Assembly: GCA_029783825.1 (NCBI GenBank)
Contig: JAREIK010003353.1
Span: forward strand, 1-64,000
Source: Sapria himalayana
Taxonomy: Eukaryota > Streptophyta > Magnoliopsida > Malpighiales > Rafflesiaceae
Length of the DNA stretch: 64,000 nt
Direction of reading: 5' to 3'
Shown: piece after piece, positions 1 to 11,521 of the stretch
Numbering within the stretch: position 1 is the first letter of the stretch
How the letters are laid out: every line of letters begins with the position of its first letter
Position numbers and translations under genes: made by a program
Notes under the pieces: generated by a model
What the model was told of the DNA's origin: nothing
Database searches by the model: none
Seen by the model: the letters and a program-made list of their open reading frames with translations, nothing else

Positions 1-1052
1 GATTTACGATATTGTATTAAAAATTCGTGTTCTTCTCATCTTCTCAACCATTTTATTTTAGCCCTCTGCTTCCAGAAGACCTCTTCCATGTGCATTCTAA
101 GCCTTAGTTCTGCTTAGCTTTGCTAACTTTATTCTAGTTATATAATCTTGCTTATTTTCATATTCTATTTCTAAGATTGTACCTCTGCTGCTTCTTGAAT
201 TTTTTTCAACTATGTACCAAATACTCCTTATTTACTTATTAAGTGCCTAACGTAACTCCCTCAGTGTTTTTCCTAATATCTGTCTGGGGTTACCTGATGC
301 CAGTTTTCCATGAATTTCTTACTATTGTCTCAAAATCCTTGTGCATGCCCCACATTTTGGAAGATAAATCCATTCCATTTCGCATTCCTTTTTTGATGGG
401 TTATCAAGAGCGGGCTATGATCTGAGCAAGTTCTACTTAGATGCCGGACTTTAATCTTCCCATTTTATCTAGCCATTTCGCATTAACTAGTACTCGGTCT
501 AGTCTCGACCAGATTGCTCCTCCTTTCTTCCAGCCATAAAACCAAGTGAAATTGAAGCTAAGTATTCTGTCTCTATTAATCTTGCACTGGCAATTGCCTC
601 ATTAAATTGAGCTATTGCTACCGGATCGGGTGGTCTACCTCCCCTTTTCTCGGTAATGCTCCTAATAACATTAAAATCTCCTCCTATAATCCACGAGGAT
701 TTCTCGCTTCTATTATATCCAGCTCTTTCCGGAGTGTTTTTCCTTTCTTCTTTACCATTGCTAGCATAAACTACCGAGTAGATAGTCTCTGTGTTCGACC
801 TATTTTAAAACTAATTATTTGATCGTGTTCTTTTACTATTTCAATGTCCATTGAGTTATTCCACATAATCCATAATTTACCCTTTGATTCGAAAATGCCT
901 TATGAAGGCCTATTTTCTTTTTATATATCTCAATTTGACTTTTATCTACCATTGGTTCAAAAATGTGATAATTTTAATTTTATGAATTTTAATTAAGTTT
1001 CTAATTCTATTTATTGTGGAGTGTTCGCTACTCCTCTTATGTTCCAGTACAG
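1..1052 (-). pseudogene. LINE-1 ORF2 apurinic-type endonuclease domain, degenerate
   Basis: The minus strand encodes, in shifting frames, the N-terminal endonuclease of an L1-type ORF2. The domain starts with YWNIRGVANTPQ near 1050. The WIIGGDFN motif is at 670-684 (plus-strand coordinates) and the C-terminal SDHSPLL catalytic motif is at about 408-428. Both are intact at residue level although the frame is interrupted. In this family the enzyme nicks target DNA to start target-primed reverse transcription. The reverse transcriptase that should follow lies left of the window. Confidence 0.82.
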
Positions 1053-1756
1053 GCTATTCATTTTAAGTGTATTTGCTTGGGCCCTGGTTATACATTGTTT
1101 CATATTCATGTTCAAATATTTTTCCTATTTCTTTGCGCCTTGTTAGTAGTCGTGAGACTTGTTCTAACTTCCTTCTTCTATATAACTTTTCTAAACTTCT
1201 TTCTAAGGATTTTTTTCTTCCAGTGCTCTTTCTTGCTATTAGGCACATTCTTGGCTGTTTGCTTTCCCATACCCTCAAATGATGCATTGAAATCCACCTG
1301 TTGATTTTTATAAAGCTGCTGGCCATTGGCCAGCTTTTTGAATCAATTTCCTCTTCGAACAGCAGATCATCCTCTTTTCAGTTGTGCTGTTCTATGCTTT
1401 TTTGTAATGTTTTTTCTTTCTTTTCATCCTAATCTCTATACTTCCCTCTCCCCTTTTTTGATCTCTTCAATCGGAATACCCTCTAGCCATTTTTAATATC
1501 CTCCATCCTACCTTACTTAAGTTTTCCTCCTCTATCCTCCTCTCTCCTCTTCCTACCCTTCCTATTTCCTCCCTTCTTCCTAAAATCCTCTATTTTTCCC
1601 TCTCCTATTCCTTTCTCCTTACTCTTTTCTCCCTCACCTCTAACCTCTATTTCTCTAATCGGTTCTGTTTCTCTCTCCTGTACCCCTTTCACTATTTTTT
1701 GTCTGCCCTCCTGCCTCCTTTCTCCTTCCCTTATTATTCTCCTTTCTTACCCATGC

Positions 1757-2560
1757 CTATATCCTTCCTTCTTCCATCGGATTGCCATGCAATCTTCCTT
1801 TGCGTGTCCCATTTGAAACATTTTTGGCAATAACAAGGGGTTGATTCTGGAAGTATTTCTTGCCAGAATCCATGATCGAGGTCCTTACCAACCCATATTT
1901 TTTTCGGTAGAGGAGCTTACAATTAATTTCAATAAGTATTCTGGGCATACTTGGCCTTGTCATGTAGGCTGTGGCTTCATCAATAAACCATGGCTTGCCT
2001 AAATAGAGAGCAATGGAGTGTAGGAAATGCTTGCTAAACAAGGTATGGGGAGCTTGGTAGAGAGAACCATACCAGGGCTTGGGCAGATTCTTGAGTGGTG
2101 AGAATTCTGGCGTCCACTTGAGGATGCGCATAGAAACCAGAAATTATATACTGCCCTCTCATCCAAAGCTAAGAAAATCGTCTTCCTCCTTGAGCTAGAA
2201 GAGGACATGTTTCTAGTCGAAGATGGTGATTTTTACCACTTGCTTAAGCTTTAACGCTTCAATGAATGTATAAATCTCTTCAAAGCTCGGCTTACCATGC
2301 GAAAACTTGCCGATTAGTGTAAGCTTGAAGGGTTCGGCAAGTTTCGCGAATTCTGCCTCTGTAAACAACACTGCAGGCGACGCCTCTTTAGCATCAAAAC
2401 ACAGAAACAAGAGCGCGGTCTCCTTAGAAATAGAATTGAATGATTTTTTATTGAATAATAGCTCCGAATTATCTATTTGGCTTAAGATAGAGCTCAAATT
2501 GCAAAAAATGGTGGATTCCCTCTCTAAAAACGAGCTTTTTCTCTCTAGAAGTTTGAGAGC
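1757..2560 (-). pseudogene. LINE-1 ORF1 (DUF4283-like RNA-binding protein), frameshifted
   Basis: Two main minus-strand pieces carry the ORF1 protein. The N-terminal piece (2213-2497) has the DUF4283-type segment with AEPFKLTLIGKFSHGKPSFE. The second (1757-2131) continues with MRILKWTPEFSP, KPWFIDEATAYMTRPSMPRI and LIEINCKLL, the usual plant ORF1 order just before a CCHC zinc knuckle. The knuckle itself is not clear here. A frameshift near 2130-2210 separates the pieces. In plant L1 elements this protein is thought to bind element RNA. No start codon lies between the conserved 5' terminus and the ORF body in a good position, so the true start is uncertain. Confidence 0.8.
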
Positions 2561-2570
2561 ATTTTCAGAA

Positions 2571-5063
2571 GTTTTTTATTATGCTTTTATTATTCATCAT
2601 ATTCTCTTATTTCTATTTTTCTTCTTAATCTTTGTATTCTTCTTTTCTTAATATTCTCGTTATTCTTTTTTTTCTTCATATACTTCTTTTCTTATTTTTA
2701 TTCTTTTCCTATTTTATTCTTTTCTTATTTTATTTTTTTTCTTATTTTTATTTTTCTAATTTTCTTATTTTTCTTCTTTTTCTTCATTGCTTCTGTTTCT
2801 TCTTTTTCTTCTTTGCTATTGTTTCTTCTTTTCTTCTTCTTTTTTTTCTTTTTCTTTTTTTTTCTTCATCTTCTTCTTTTTTTTTTTCTTCTTCTTCTTC
2901 TTCTTCTTTTTTCTTCTTCTTTTGCTTTGTTTCTTCTTTTTCTTCTTCTTTTTTCTTTTTTTTTCTTTTTCTTCTTCTTCTTTCTTCTTCTTCTTTTCTT
3001 CTTCTTCTTTCTTCTATTTTCTTCTTCTTTTTTTTTCTTCTTCTTCTTCTTTCCTTATTCTTCTCTTTTTTCTTCTTATTCTCTTTTTTTTTTCTTTTTA
3101 TTCTTCTTTTTCTTCTATTTATTATTTATTCTTTTTCTTTTTATTCTTTTTTTCTTCTTATTCTTATTATCATTCTTATTCTTATTATTCTTCTTTTCTT
3201 CTTTTTCTTCTTTTACTTCGTTTTCTTTTTTTTTCTTTTTTTTCTTTTTTTTTTTTTTTCTTCTTTTTCTTCTTTTTCTTCTTTTTCTTCTTTTTTCTTT
3301 TCTCTTTTATTCTTTTTATTCTTTTTCTTCTTTATTCTTCTTTTCTTTTATTATTCATATGATTCTTATTCTTATTTTCTTTTATATCATTTTATTATTT
3401 TATTCTTCTTTTTTTTTCTTCGTCTTACTATTCTTATTCTTCTTAATCCTCTTATTCTTCTTATTTTTTTCTTTTTATTCTTCTTATTATTCTCATCCAT
3501 CATAATATTCTTATTCTTATTATTCATTCATAATTCATTTATTCCTCATATTTTTATTCTTATTATTACTTTAATATTCTTAGTTCTTATTCTACTTATT
3601 CTTAGTATTCTTCATATTCATTTGAATTCTTATTCTTTTTTTTTTATCATCTTATTTTTATTTTTCTTATTTTCTTATTATTCTAATTCTTCATTTTCTT
3701 TTTTACTTTTTATTCTTTTTATTTTTCTTAATCATCATATTCTTCTTATTCTTTTTATTCTTCTAATTCTTCTTATTCTTATCATTCTTCTTATTGTAAA
3801 TATTTCTTCTTATTCTTTTATTCTTTTTATTTTTCTTATTCTTCACATTCTTCTTATCTTCTTATTTTAATATTCTTCTTATTCTTTTTCTTTTTCTATT
3901 CTTCTTATACTTTTTATCCTACTTATTCTTCTTCTTTTCTATTTTTTATAATTCTACTCTTATTATTCATCTAATTCATCTTATTCTTCTAATTCTTCTT
4001 TTTACTCATTCTTTTTATTTTCTTATTATTTTTATAAATCTTATTCTTCTATTATTCTTTTTCCTCTATTCTTCTTATTCTTCTTATTATTTTATTCTTC
4101 TTAATTTTCTAATTCTTCTTATTTTTCTTTATTATTATTCTTCTTATTCTTTATATTATTATGATTCTTCTTTTTCTTTTTGTTCTTCTTATTCCTTTTA
4201 TTCTTTATAATCTTCTTAATCTTCTCAGTCTTCTTATTATTCTTATTCTTCTTAATATTTTTATTCTTCCTATTCTTTTTTTCTTCTTATTCTTCTTTTA
4301 TTCTTATTATTTTATTCTTCTTAACTCCCTATTCTTCTTATTCTTCTTATTCTTTTTATTCTTATTATTCTTATTCTTGTTATATTATTCTACTTCTTAA
4401 TCTTTTTATTCTTCTTATTCTTCATTTTCTTTTTATTCTTATTAATTTTGTTATTCTTTTTTTTTCTAATAATTCTTCTTATTCTCATATTATTATGCCT
4501 ATTCATATTCATATTATTCTTCTTATTTCTATTTTCTTCAATCTTTTTCATCTTATTCTTCATATTCTTTTTTTTTCTTCTTTTTCTTCTTTTTCTTTTT
4601 TTCTACTTTTTTTTTCTTCTATTACTTCTTATTCTTCTTATTATTCCTATGATTCTTATTCTTCTTTTATTTTTATTCGTCTTATATTCTTATTATTATA
4701 TTTTTATTCTTCTTATTCTTCTAATTCTTCTTATTCTTGTTATTCTTCTACTCTTAATATTCTACTTATTCTTCTCATTCTTTGTATTTTTTTATTTTTC
4801 TTATTTTCTTATTCTTATTCTTCATATTAATATTATTATTATTATTATTTTATTATTATTCTTATTCTTATTATTCCTCTAATTCATCTTATTCTTCTTA
4901 TTCTTCTTATTCTTCTTATTCTTATTATTCTTCTTATTCTCTCATTCTTTTATTCTTTTTCTTTTTTATTCTTCTTGTTTTATTCTTCTTCTTATTATTC
5001 ATTTTATTATGATTTTCCTTATTTTTCTTGTTCTTATTATTCCTTTTATTCTTCTTATTCTTC
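2571..5063. repeat. Array I: degenerate TTCTTCTTA-type nonamer array, pyrimidine-rich on the plus strand
   Basis: About 2.5 kb made almost only of T, C and A on the plus strand, with a 9-bp ground unit (ATTCTTCTT) and many 1-base variants. The first 500 bp shift to pure TTC/TTTC polypyrimidine, with unbroken pyrimidine runs at 2822-2867, 2869-2923, 2930-3015 and 3017-3056. The left edge is the 5' end of LINE-1 and the right edge is the 3' end of LINE-2. Because the unit length is a multiple of three, the array reads as long artificial Phe/Leu/Ser/Ile ORFs, for instance 2632-3870. These are not genes. Confidence 0.97.
2822..3056. repeat. Near-pure polypyrimidine tract (TTC/TTTC)
   Basis: Four pyrimidine-only runs of 46, 55, 86 and 40 bases follow each other with only one or a few interrupting bases. 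Tracts of this length with partial mirror symmetry can form intramolecular triplex (H-DNA). The base composition is seen directly; the structure is inferred. Confidence 0.85.
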
Positions 5064-6177
5064 TTTTTTTTAAGGTTTTATTTATTAATTTGAACCCTCT
5101 CTTTTGGCGGAGGAATGCCATTTGTACAATCTACATCTACCCATTTCCCTTTTACACCCAACTTTTAAAGCTAATATATATATCATAATTTTAATTAACT
5201 CCTAATCTTTTCTAAGTTAATAATCAATTTAAAAAGATGACTCTTGTATTTTTTTTTGATACATTAATTCAGTGCAGCATCTCGGTTCTCTTGATGGGTC
5301 ATGCTGTGAGAGAAGACCTCCCCATTGATCTTTGTATAATTCTTTCCCATGCTATATTTGATACTTTAAATTTTTGTGAAGAGTCTTCCTTTAGCCGCTT
5401 CGTCTAGCCTGCTCCCTCGCAACTTCGACATATCAGATTCGACAGTCCAAAATCTATGTTGTAGAATTGATGTCCTCGCACCTTCTCTATCATTTGTATA
5501 TATCTACTCTCTTTTCTATTTCTTTAGACGTTACCACTTATGATATTAAAGATAATCCTGCATAAGACAAAAGTATCAAGATCTTTGAATAGGTGATCCA
5601 TTACTTACCTTTCCTTTACCCAATACAACAAGTCAAAGAGTATATCTTTTGATCTTTGTAGCATACTTCCTCTTGAAAATCAATCCCAGCTGTCTTTAAA
5701 CTCCCTTTGCTGCTCACCCATTATAGATACGTTAACTCACGGACTAAGACTCTTCTAAAATTAATACAGACTTCCATCAAAATTAACACAAACCACCACA
5801 AACAAATATCTAATAAAACAGACCACCAAGCCAAATTAACAGACTTCCAAAACCATCTCAAACCAGTTTTTGAACTGAAAAACAGCAAGTACATCAAACA
5901 AACAAACTGGAAAAAAACAGAATGGAGCTGTGCTGTATACCCAGCTTTCTGCCCATTTGACATAAATATTCAGCTTCAGTACCTGTAAAATAAATCAGAA
6001 AAACAGCCCAAACCAACAATCTAAAAACTTAAATTTCTTACCAGTTTATTCCTTTACCTCGGTTCCGATTAATCATCCCTAAGGACCAGGGAGATTTATA
6101 AGATACGAGCCTGCATATCTTAGTAGCAACGAAACCAAAAAAACAGTAGAGATATAACAAACAAATATTATTCTAAG
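5064..6177 (-). other. LINE-2 3' UTR and tail
   Basis: Non-coding 3' region of about 1.1 kb after the RNase H domain. The last ~110 bases are the family-conserved tail, with GGATGTAAAAGGG-like sequence followed by the CCGCCAAAAGAGAGGG box. It ends in eight A residues on the minus strand (5064-5071 on plus) directly against the array. The middle part contains A-rich sequence at 5760-5990 that reads as a chance 93-codon plus-strand ORF. No further function is visible. Confidence 0.75.
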
Positions 6178-6583
6178 AACCTTCTAAAATAAGGAAGTTC
6201 TTTGCGGTCCAATTTATTAATCTTACAAATTTTTTTGGTAGCGTGTCCTCATTAAAATCTTGATCTCCTCTTTTTCTACCTTCCTTGGCTAATCCATCTG
6301 CCAGTGTGTTAACCTCTATATATATGGTTTATGGTATAATCTAGAATTTTTGTTATTTGTAGGATTTCTTCGATTTCCTCCTCATATCTCCATAATGAAA
6401 CTTGTTTATTAATTAAGTTAACTAAGATTTTTGAATCTATTTAAATGTCTATGTTTTTAATATTAGATTTTTTACACAATCTAACCCCTTCTCTTAAAGC
6501 TAATATCTCAGCATGTAGTGCCGATGAAGCATGAAACTTCCTTGTGAAGGCTAAAATTAGCTCTCCTTTAGAATTCCTTATCA

Positions 6584-6621
<38 letters not shown>

Positions 6622-6790
6622 TTTCTGCTACTCCAATGTCTCTGTCAAAGCTGTCATCGGTATTTAAAGCCATTCTTTCTTTGGTGGTTTTTCCCATTTT
6701 AATTCTATTATTTTAAAATGTTTTGGTGACTTTTCTTTTAGATTCCAAAAAGTCATAATATCTTTATCTAGACTCTTACCTTGATTCTTT
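6178..6790 (-). pseudogene. LINE-2 ORF2 C-terminal RNase H domain, disrupted by a poly(G) tract
   Basis: Frames of the minus strand match the RNase H of LINE-4, including the NTLADGLAKEGRKRGDQDF segment and the C-terminal LDRKELPYF block near 6180-6240. RNase H would remove element RNA after first-strand synthesis. The glycine run that precedes the VIRDS motif in LINE-4 is here replaced by a run of 36 G on the coding strand (36 C at 6586-6621), which destroys the frame. Other stops are present. Confidence 0.78.
6586..6621. repeat. Homopolymer of 36 C (36 G on the LINE coding strand)
   Basis: An uninterrupted run of 36 cytosines sits inside the glycine-coding GGG-rich segment of the LINE-2 RNase H. 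It probably grew from the GGAGGAGG-like codons present at this place in LINE-4. The exact length is suspect, as such runs are often miscalled in sequencing. Confidence 0.95.
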
Positions 6791-7379
6791 AATGGAAAAA
6801 TCTCCGAAATTTTTCTGTCTCTTCTTTTATCTCCTTCCAGATATCCTCTTCACTCATATGATACCCTTCAAATCTACTTTTGTTTCTGGCCTTCCAGATG
6901 CACCAGATAACTATTAGAGGAACATTACATTTGATCCATTTCTGTGCAGGATTTAAAGCTTTTATGTTACTCCATTTTTGAAATCTAGCTTTTATTGTGA
7001 GCTGTTCATATTTTATATTCAACTCTATTCCTAGTTTCTTCCATATTTCTGCTGCTACTTTTCCATTTGAGAAGAGATGATCCAGTGTTTCTATTTCAGA
7101 TGCACAGCATTCGCATCTTGATACTAACTGAATGCCTTTCTTTGTTAAATTATTATCTAATGAAACAATATTAGAAAGAACTTTCCACATAAAAGTTTTA
7201 ATTTTTTGAGGATTATCATTTTCCCAAATCCATTTAAATAAATTTTGCCCTACTTGCCTTTTTCTTATTACATTCTTAACAGATTTAAGTGAAAATATTC
7301 CTTCTGATGTTAATGTCCATTTCCATCCTTCTTTAGTGAGTTTTGAATAATTCTCCACTAGATCTCTTTGTTTAAGCAT
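6789..7379 (-). pseudogene. LINE-2 ORF2 zf-RVT region and linker to RNase H (196 codons open)
   Basis: A continuous 196-codon frame. It starts in the GWKWTLTSEGIFSLKSVKN block, continues through KIKTFMWKVLSNIVSLD, then the zinc-binding RCECCASEIETLDHLF segment (zf-RVT, spaced Cys/His) and IWCIWKARNKSRFEG before the RNase H linker. This order is standard for plant L1 ORF2 and homologous blocks occur in LINE-3, -4, -5, -6 and -8. The piece is part of one former ORF2 of about 1200 residues and is not an independent gene. Confidence 0.88.
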
Positions 7380-8985
7380 TTGAACCCAAACCTACGAACT
7401 CTTACTTTTATTTTTCTCTTTATGAATATCATCTTTTAAACAGTACTTCGCACGCATGAATTTCGCCCATAAGCTATTATTTTCTTTTAATCTCCACCAT
7501 CTCTTACTAGCCCATGATTTAGCTAAATCTGAGAGATCAATGAATCCCAGTCCAGATTCTTAGACAGGGAGACATAAATCCTTCCATTTTTTCCAATGCA
7601 ATTTATATTTTCCCTCTTTTTTCCCCCATAAGAAATTAGCGAATTCCTTTTCAATCTTTTTAATTAGCTTACTTGGTAGTTTCATAATCATGATATTATG
7701 CATTAATGAGCTTTCTAAGATGTTTTATTAATGTTATTCTTCCCCTCATACTCAAGAATTCTTCCTTCCATCCCGCTATTTTCTTTTTTAATTTATCTAT
7801 TAAAAAATCCAAGTACTCAACCTTGAGTTTGCCTTCATATACTGGACAGCCTAGATATATCATTTCCCCTTTTTTTTGAGAGAAACCAGTGACTTTTTTA
7901 ATTCTATGAGCTAATGCTATGGGAGCTTTATAAGATATCATGTATTGGCATTTTCGTTTATTTAGTTTTTAACCTGTTTCATCTTCTAAGCAAATTAACA
8001 AGTTCATCAGATTTTGTAATGATCTATGCCCTCCATTGGTGAAGATCATCACATCATCTGCATACGCTAAACAACTCACTAGTGGAGTGTTTTTTGGTTG
8101 CCTGAATGTACCTATCAAGCCTTTTGCCATCTTATCTTTAAGATTAACTATTAATAGTTCTAAATAAATGTTAAATAATGCTGGTGAAAGCGGGTCTCCT
8201 TGTCTTAGACCTCTGACCGGTTTTATTTCTTCTCCTACTTTTCCATTTGTTATAATCCTAACCCAATATTAGAGATGCATCTATAAACTAGATCTATCCA
8301 TGTTTTCGAGAATCCCATTTTTCTCATGATGAAACAAAGAATATTCCATTCGACTCTATCAAATGCTTTGGATAAATCTAGTTTTATTATTACATTATGC
8401 CCTCTTTTTTTTGTTCCTATTTCTCTACACATTCTTTAGCTAAACTTATATTCTCCATTATCAATCTATTTTTCATGAAGCCTGATTGTTCTATTGAAAT
8501 AATTTTAGGTAAAAGGTGAGAAAGTCTGTTTTGCAAAATTTTTGCTAAAATTTTATAAATTGAGTTACATAAACTGATAGGTCTAAAATCTCCCCTGTTT
8601 GTGGATTTTCTATTTTTGGAATGAGGACAATATGAAAGCTACCCCATTTTTTTCCTATTTCAGCTCCACAAAATATGTTATTTATGGCTTTTTCTATATC
8701 TTTTTTGATTATATCCCAACAAAATTGGAAAAAACAAGCATTCCATCCGTCAGACCTGCTGCACTATCTTTGTTCATACTAAAAATAGCTGTTTTAATTT
8801 CTTCTTCATCCGGGAAGTTGGTTAACCTATTATTGTCTTTAGATGTAATTTTATTTTCAATTTTTTGTAATAATGAATGTCCTCTAAGCTCATTTTTTTC
8901 ACTTAAATGATTTTTGAAAAACTTTGTAAAGAAATTTTGAATATCTATATCATCTTGCAACCATACATCCTCATTATTTTTTATA
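7380..8985 (-). pseudogene. LINE-2 ORF2 reverse transcriptase domain, multiply frameshifted
   Basis: The RT core is readable in pieces on the minus strand. The finger/palm entry is at about 8700-8985 (INMNKDSAAG-type block before PDG), the SKAFDRVEWNILCFIMRKMGF motif is at about 8290-8385, the catalytic AYADD box is at 8053-8064, and the thumb region KKKIAGWKEEFLSMRGRITL is at about 7730-7800. The YADD aspartates are intact, but at least three frame breaks separate the pieces, so the enzyme cannot be made in one chain. Confidence 0.86.
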
Positions 8986-10095
8986 CCACTAATTCTATGT
9001 TTATGTTGTTTAAACTTAGCTATTCTTTGAAAAAATTTCGTGTTTTTGTCTCCTTCTTTTAACCATTTTAATTTAGATTTTTGTTTCCAATAGACTTCTT
9101 CCATTAATAATTTAAGTTTCAATTCCGCTTGTGCTTTGCTTAATGCTCTTCTGTTGTTAGCATTTTGATCTAACTCAAATTCTAGTTCATTTTTAGAAAC
9201 TAAATCTTCTGCTACTTTTACATTTTTGTTTATATTTCCAAATACTTCCTTATTCCATTGTTTTATGCCTATTTTTAGTCTACTGAGTTTGTGATTCAAT
9301 ATTTGAATTGAATTTCCTGATGCCTCTCTATTCCAGGAATCTTTTACCATATTCAAAAAGCCATGATGCAAACACCAAGCATTTTGAAATCTAAAGGATC
9401 CTCCTGAATAAGTAGGGGTTTTAATGGTGATTAAAAGTGGGATGTGATCAGAACAGGTCTTATTTAAATGTTTTACTTCTGTCGCACCGAAATGCTCAAG
9501 CCATAAAAAATTAAATAGAACTCTGTCTAATCTAGCCCAAATTGTACCCTTCTTTTTCCAGTTATTACACCATGTAAAGGGGGAACCCAAAAATTTAGCT
9601 TCTATTAAATTAGTTTTGTTTACAATATCATTAAAGTGAGACATGGCTTTTTTATTTGTAGCTTTTCCTCCCTTTTTTTTCTTTAAAACTTCTAAGTGAG
9701 TTGAAATCTCCTCCTATAATCCAAGGTTTTTTCTCCATAGATGTTTTTTCCATATCTTCCCATAATTCTTTTCTTTCCTCTTTTTTATTTTTAGCATACA
9801 CTATAGTGATAATTTCTTTTTCATTATGACTAAAACTAATATTTATTAATTGATTCGTTTCTTTTATAATTTTTATGTTCAAATTTTTTTCCACATTATC
9901 CAGATTTTGCCATTATTGTTAGCATATGCATGATCAAAGCCTAATATATTTTTGTAATGACCTATTTGTGCCCTGTCCACCATGGGTTCAGCTATAGCAA
10001 TAAGATTAATCTTATGCATATATATTAATTTTTTCAATCTATTTCTAGAGGGAGATTAGCAATTTCCTTATGTTCCAGTAGATGTAATTATACAT
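8709..10095 (-). pseudogene. LINE-2 ORF2 endonuclease plus linker to RT
   Basis: Two long frames (9652-9894 and 8709-9644, 80 and 311 codons) cover most of the endonuclease and the coiled, Lys-rich linker to RT. WIIGGDFN is at 9700-9714, TIWARLDRVL at about 9520-9550, and the SDHIPLL catalytic motif at 9432-9452. All catalytic-type motifs are intact. The N-terminal YWNIR block near 10080 is out of frame. The linker 8985-9240 is rich in charged residues and ends in WLKEGDKNTKFFQRIA, a conserved block just before RT. Confidence 0.88.
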
Positions 10096-10199
10096 TATTT
10101 AATGACTTAGCTTGCGCTCTAGTGGTGCACTTAGTTTCGTATGTTTTATTTAAGTATTTTCATGTTCCTTGGTTTTTTTAAAGAACTTAAATCCCCTCC

Positions 10200-11510
10200 T
10201 CTTTCTCCTTACCATTCTCGACCCATTTGAATAGCCATTATTTTTAACTCCTCAATAGCCCACTCCTTATTACCCATGTCATGTTTTAGTTTTTCTAAGT
10301 TTATATCATCTCTTTGCATTCTAACTTTCTGCTCTTCTTCCTCTCTATCAGTATAGAGGGAAGTAAACTTCTTAATTCTAAATCTTCCTCTGAATAATCA
10401 ATTATAGGTACTGCCCAAGCTTTATTTTTATTTTATTGTTTTTCATATAAACTCTTGTTCTTCTATTTAAATCTGATATTTTCTTTATCAATTCTGCCCT
10501 TCTTGTATATTCTAGGTTAGCTACTGCCCTCTCTTCTTCTACATTCATTTTATTGTATTCAATTAGTTTTGTTTCATTTCCATCATTTTTCTGTTCTTCA
10601 AGGTGAACAACCGTTGGGGTTTTTTTTGATATCTCACTATCTCTCCCCCCCTTCCAACTGCCATGAATCTGTCCTCCCTCATTAGCTTGTTTTCATCCCT
10701 TCATTTTTTAACTAAGCAAACATCAATTCATGGCCCATTTTCCTGCAACAAGAACAATAATTTGGAAGGTTTTCTGGAACAACTTGCTGCCAGAAACCTC
10801 CACCATTTGTGCTTCCTATCCAAATTCACGAAGGAATTGGATTCTGTAGGTCAGTTTCAATGCAGATACATGCTACACTTGGTCTAGAAAGTGTAGCAGT
10901 AGCACAATCCAAGAGAAGAGGAGACCAATAGAGCAAGCAATACGATACAGAGCATATTTGTCAAAAAATGAATCGGTAGCAAGGGAAACAAACCATATCG
11001 GAGCTACCGACGATTCTTCCTTCGTGGAGAAGCTCTCGGTCCATTTGAAGGTTCTCATGGGATAACCCATGATGTACCAGATGTTTCGCAACCAAATTCT
11101 ATGAAAATCCTTTTCGGAATACAATTGTAATAGGATATGTTTGTCGTCGATTAAACCAATCTTAATAAGCATTTTAAGCTTCAAGGAATGAAGAATGCAC
11201 GAATATCTTCCATGCGAGGACGCCCATGAAAATTTGCTAACGAGAGAGTATTTGTGAGGCTCGGCTAGCTTCTGTAGGTCTTCGGGAGAGAACAATATCG
11301 AGGGATCCTCGAAAAATTCGCGTGAGTGTCCGAAGAAGATGACACATGCACGCGGTTTTTTTAAAGAAATTGGAAAAGGATTTATTATTCTCTAAGTAAT
11401 CCATTTCCTTAAAAAAGAGCTTGAAATCTGCTTCATCTTCCTCAAAATTTGCACTTTCTCCTCTAGAAAAATTTTCTCTCTCTAGAAAGTTGAGAGCGTT
11501 TTTCAAAGAA
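10200..11510 (-). pseudogene. LINE-2 ORF1 (DUF4283-like plus CCHC knuckle) and inter-ORF stretch
   Basis: ORF1 is in three frame pieces. 11237-11545 holds the N-terminal FLERENFSRGESANFEEDEA segment; its first codons are read out of the flanking array, so that start is an artefact. 10873-11295 holds the DUF4283 core (LAEPHKYSLVSKFSW, KMLIKIGLIDDKHILLQLY, MRTFKWTESFS). About 10700-10870 holds the CCHC knuckle, with CSRKPSKLLFLLQENGP in a shifted frame. 10200-10640 is the inter-ORF spacer. This is an RNA-binding protein in the family; the copy is non-functional. Confidence 0.82.
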
Positions 11511-11521
11511 AAAGACCGCGT

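Larger units (their letters stand above)
1..2570 (-). mobile_element. LINE-1: L1-type retrotransposon, 5' part (ORF1 and endonuclease), cut by the window start
   Basis: Antisense LINE running from its 5' end at about 2570 to the window edge, where it is still in the linker after the endonuclease. ORF1 remnants lie at about 1757-2560, an inter-ORF stretch at about 1060-1756, and the ORF2 endonuclease at 1-1052. Its 5' terminus (CTCTCTAGAAGTTTGAGAGC ending near 2570) matches the 5' ends of LINE-2 (11510) and LINE-3 (27146), so this is a true element end and not a random truncation. Plus-strand sequence beyond 2570 is the nonamer array. Both reading frames are broken by several frameshifts and stops, so the copy is dead. 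Confidence 0.88.
5064..11521 (-). mobile_element. LINE-2: near full-length L1-type retrotransposon (about 6.5 kb), defective
   Basis: The most complete LINE in the window and the reference for the others. Reading the minus strand from 11521: ORF1 (about 11510-10200), endonuclease (about 10095-8985), reverse transcriptase (about 8900-7380), zf-RVT region (7379-6789), RNase H (about 6790-6178), and a 3' UTR ending in a short A-tract at 5064. The 5' end coincides with those of LINE-1 and LINE-3. The 3' end carries the family tail seen in LINE-4, -7 and -8 (CCTCCGCCAAAAGAGAGGG). Nonamer array flanks both ends. About ten bases (11511-11521) at the 5' junction match neither the array nor the other copies and may be untemplated. 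Several frameshifts and stops make it inactive. Confidence 0.92.

Noticed and set aside
2632..3870. 412-codon plus-strand ORF rich in Phe/Leu/Ser, like a membrane protein
   Set aside because: It is the nonamer array read in frame. A 9-bp unit keeps the frame open, and overlapping ORFs in other frames look the same. There is no normal amino-acid mix.
5707..5988. 93-codon plus ORF, and an 80-codon minus ORF over the same place
   Set aside because: They lie in the LINE-2 3' UTR, have biased composition and resemble nothing.
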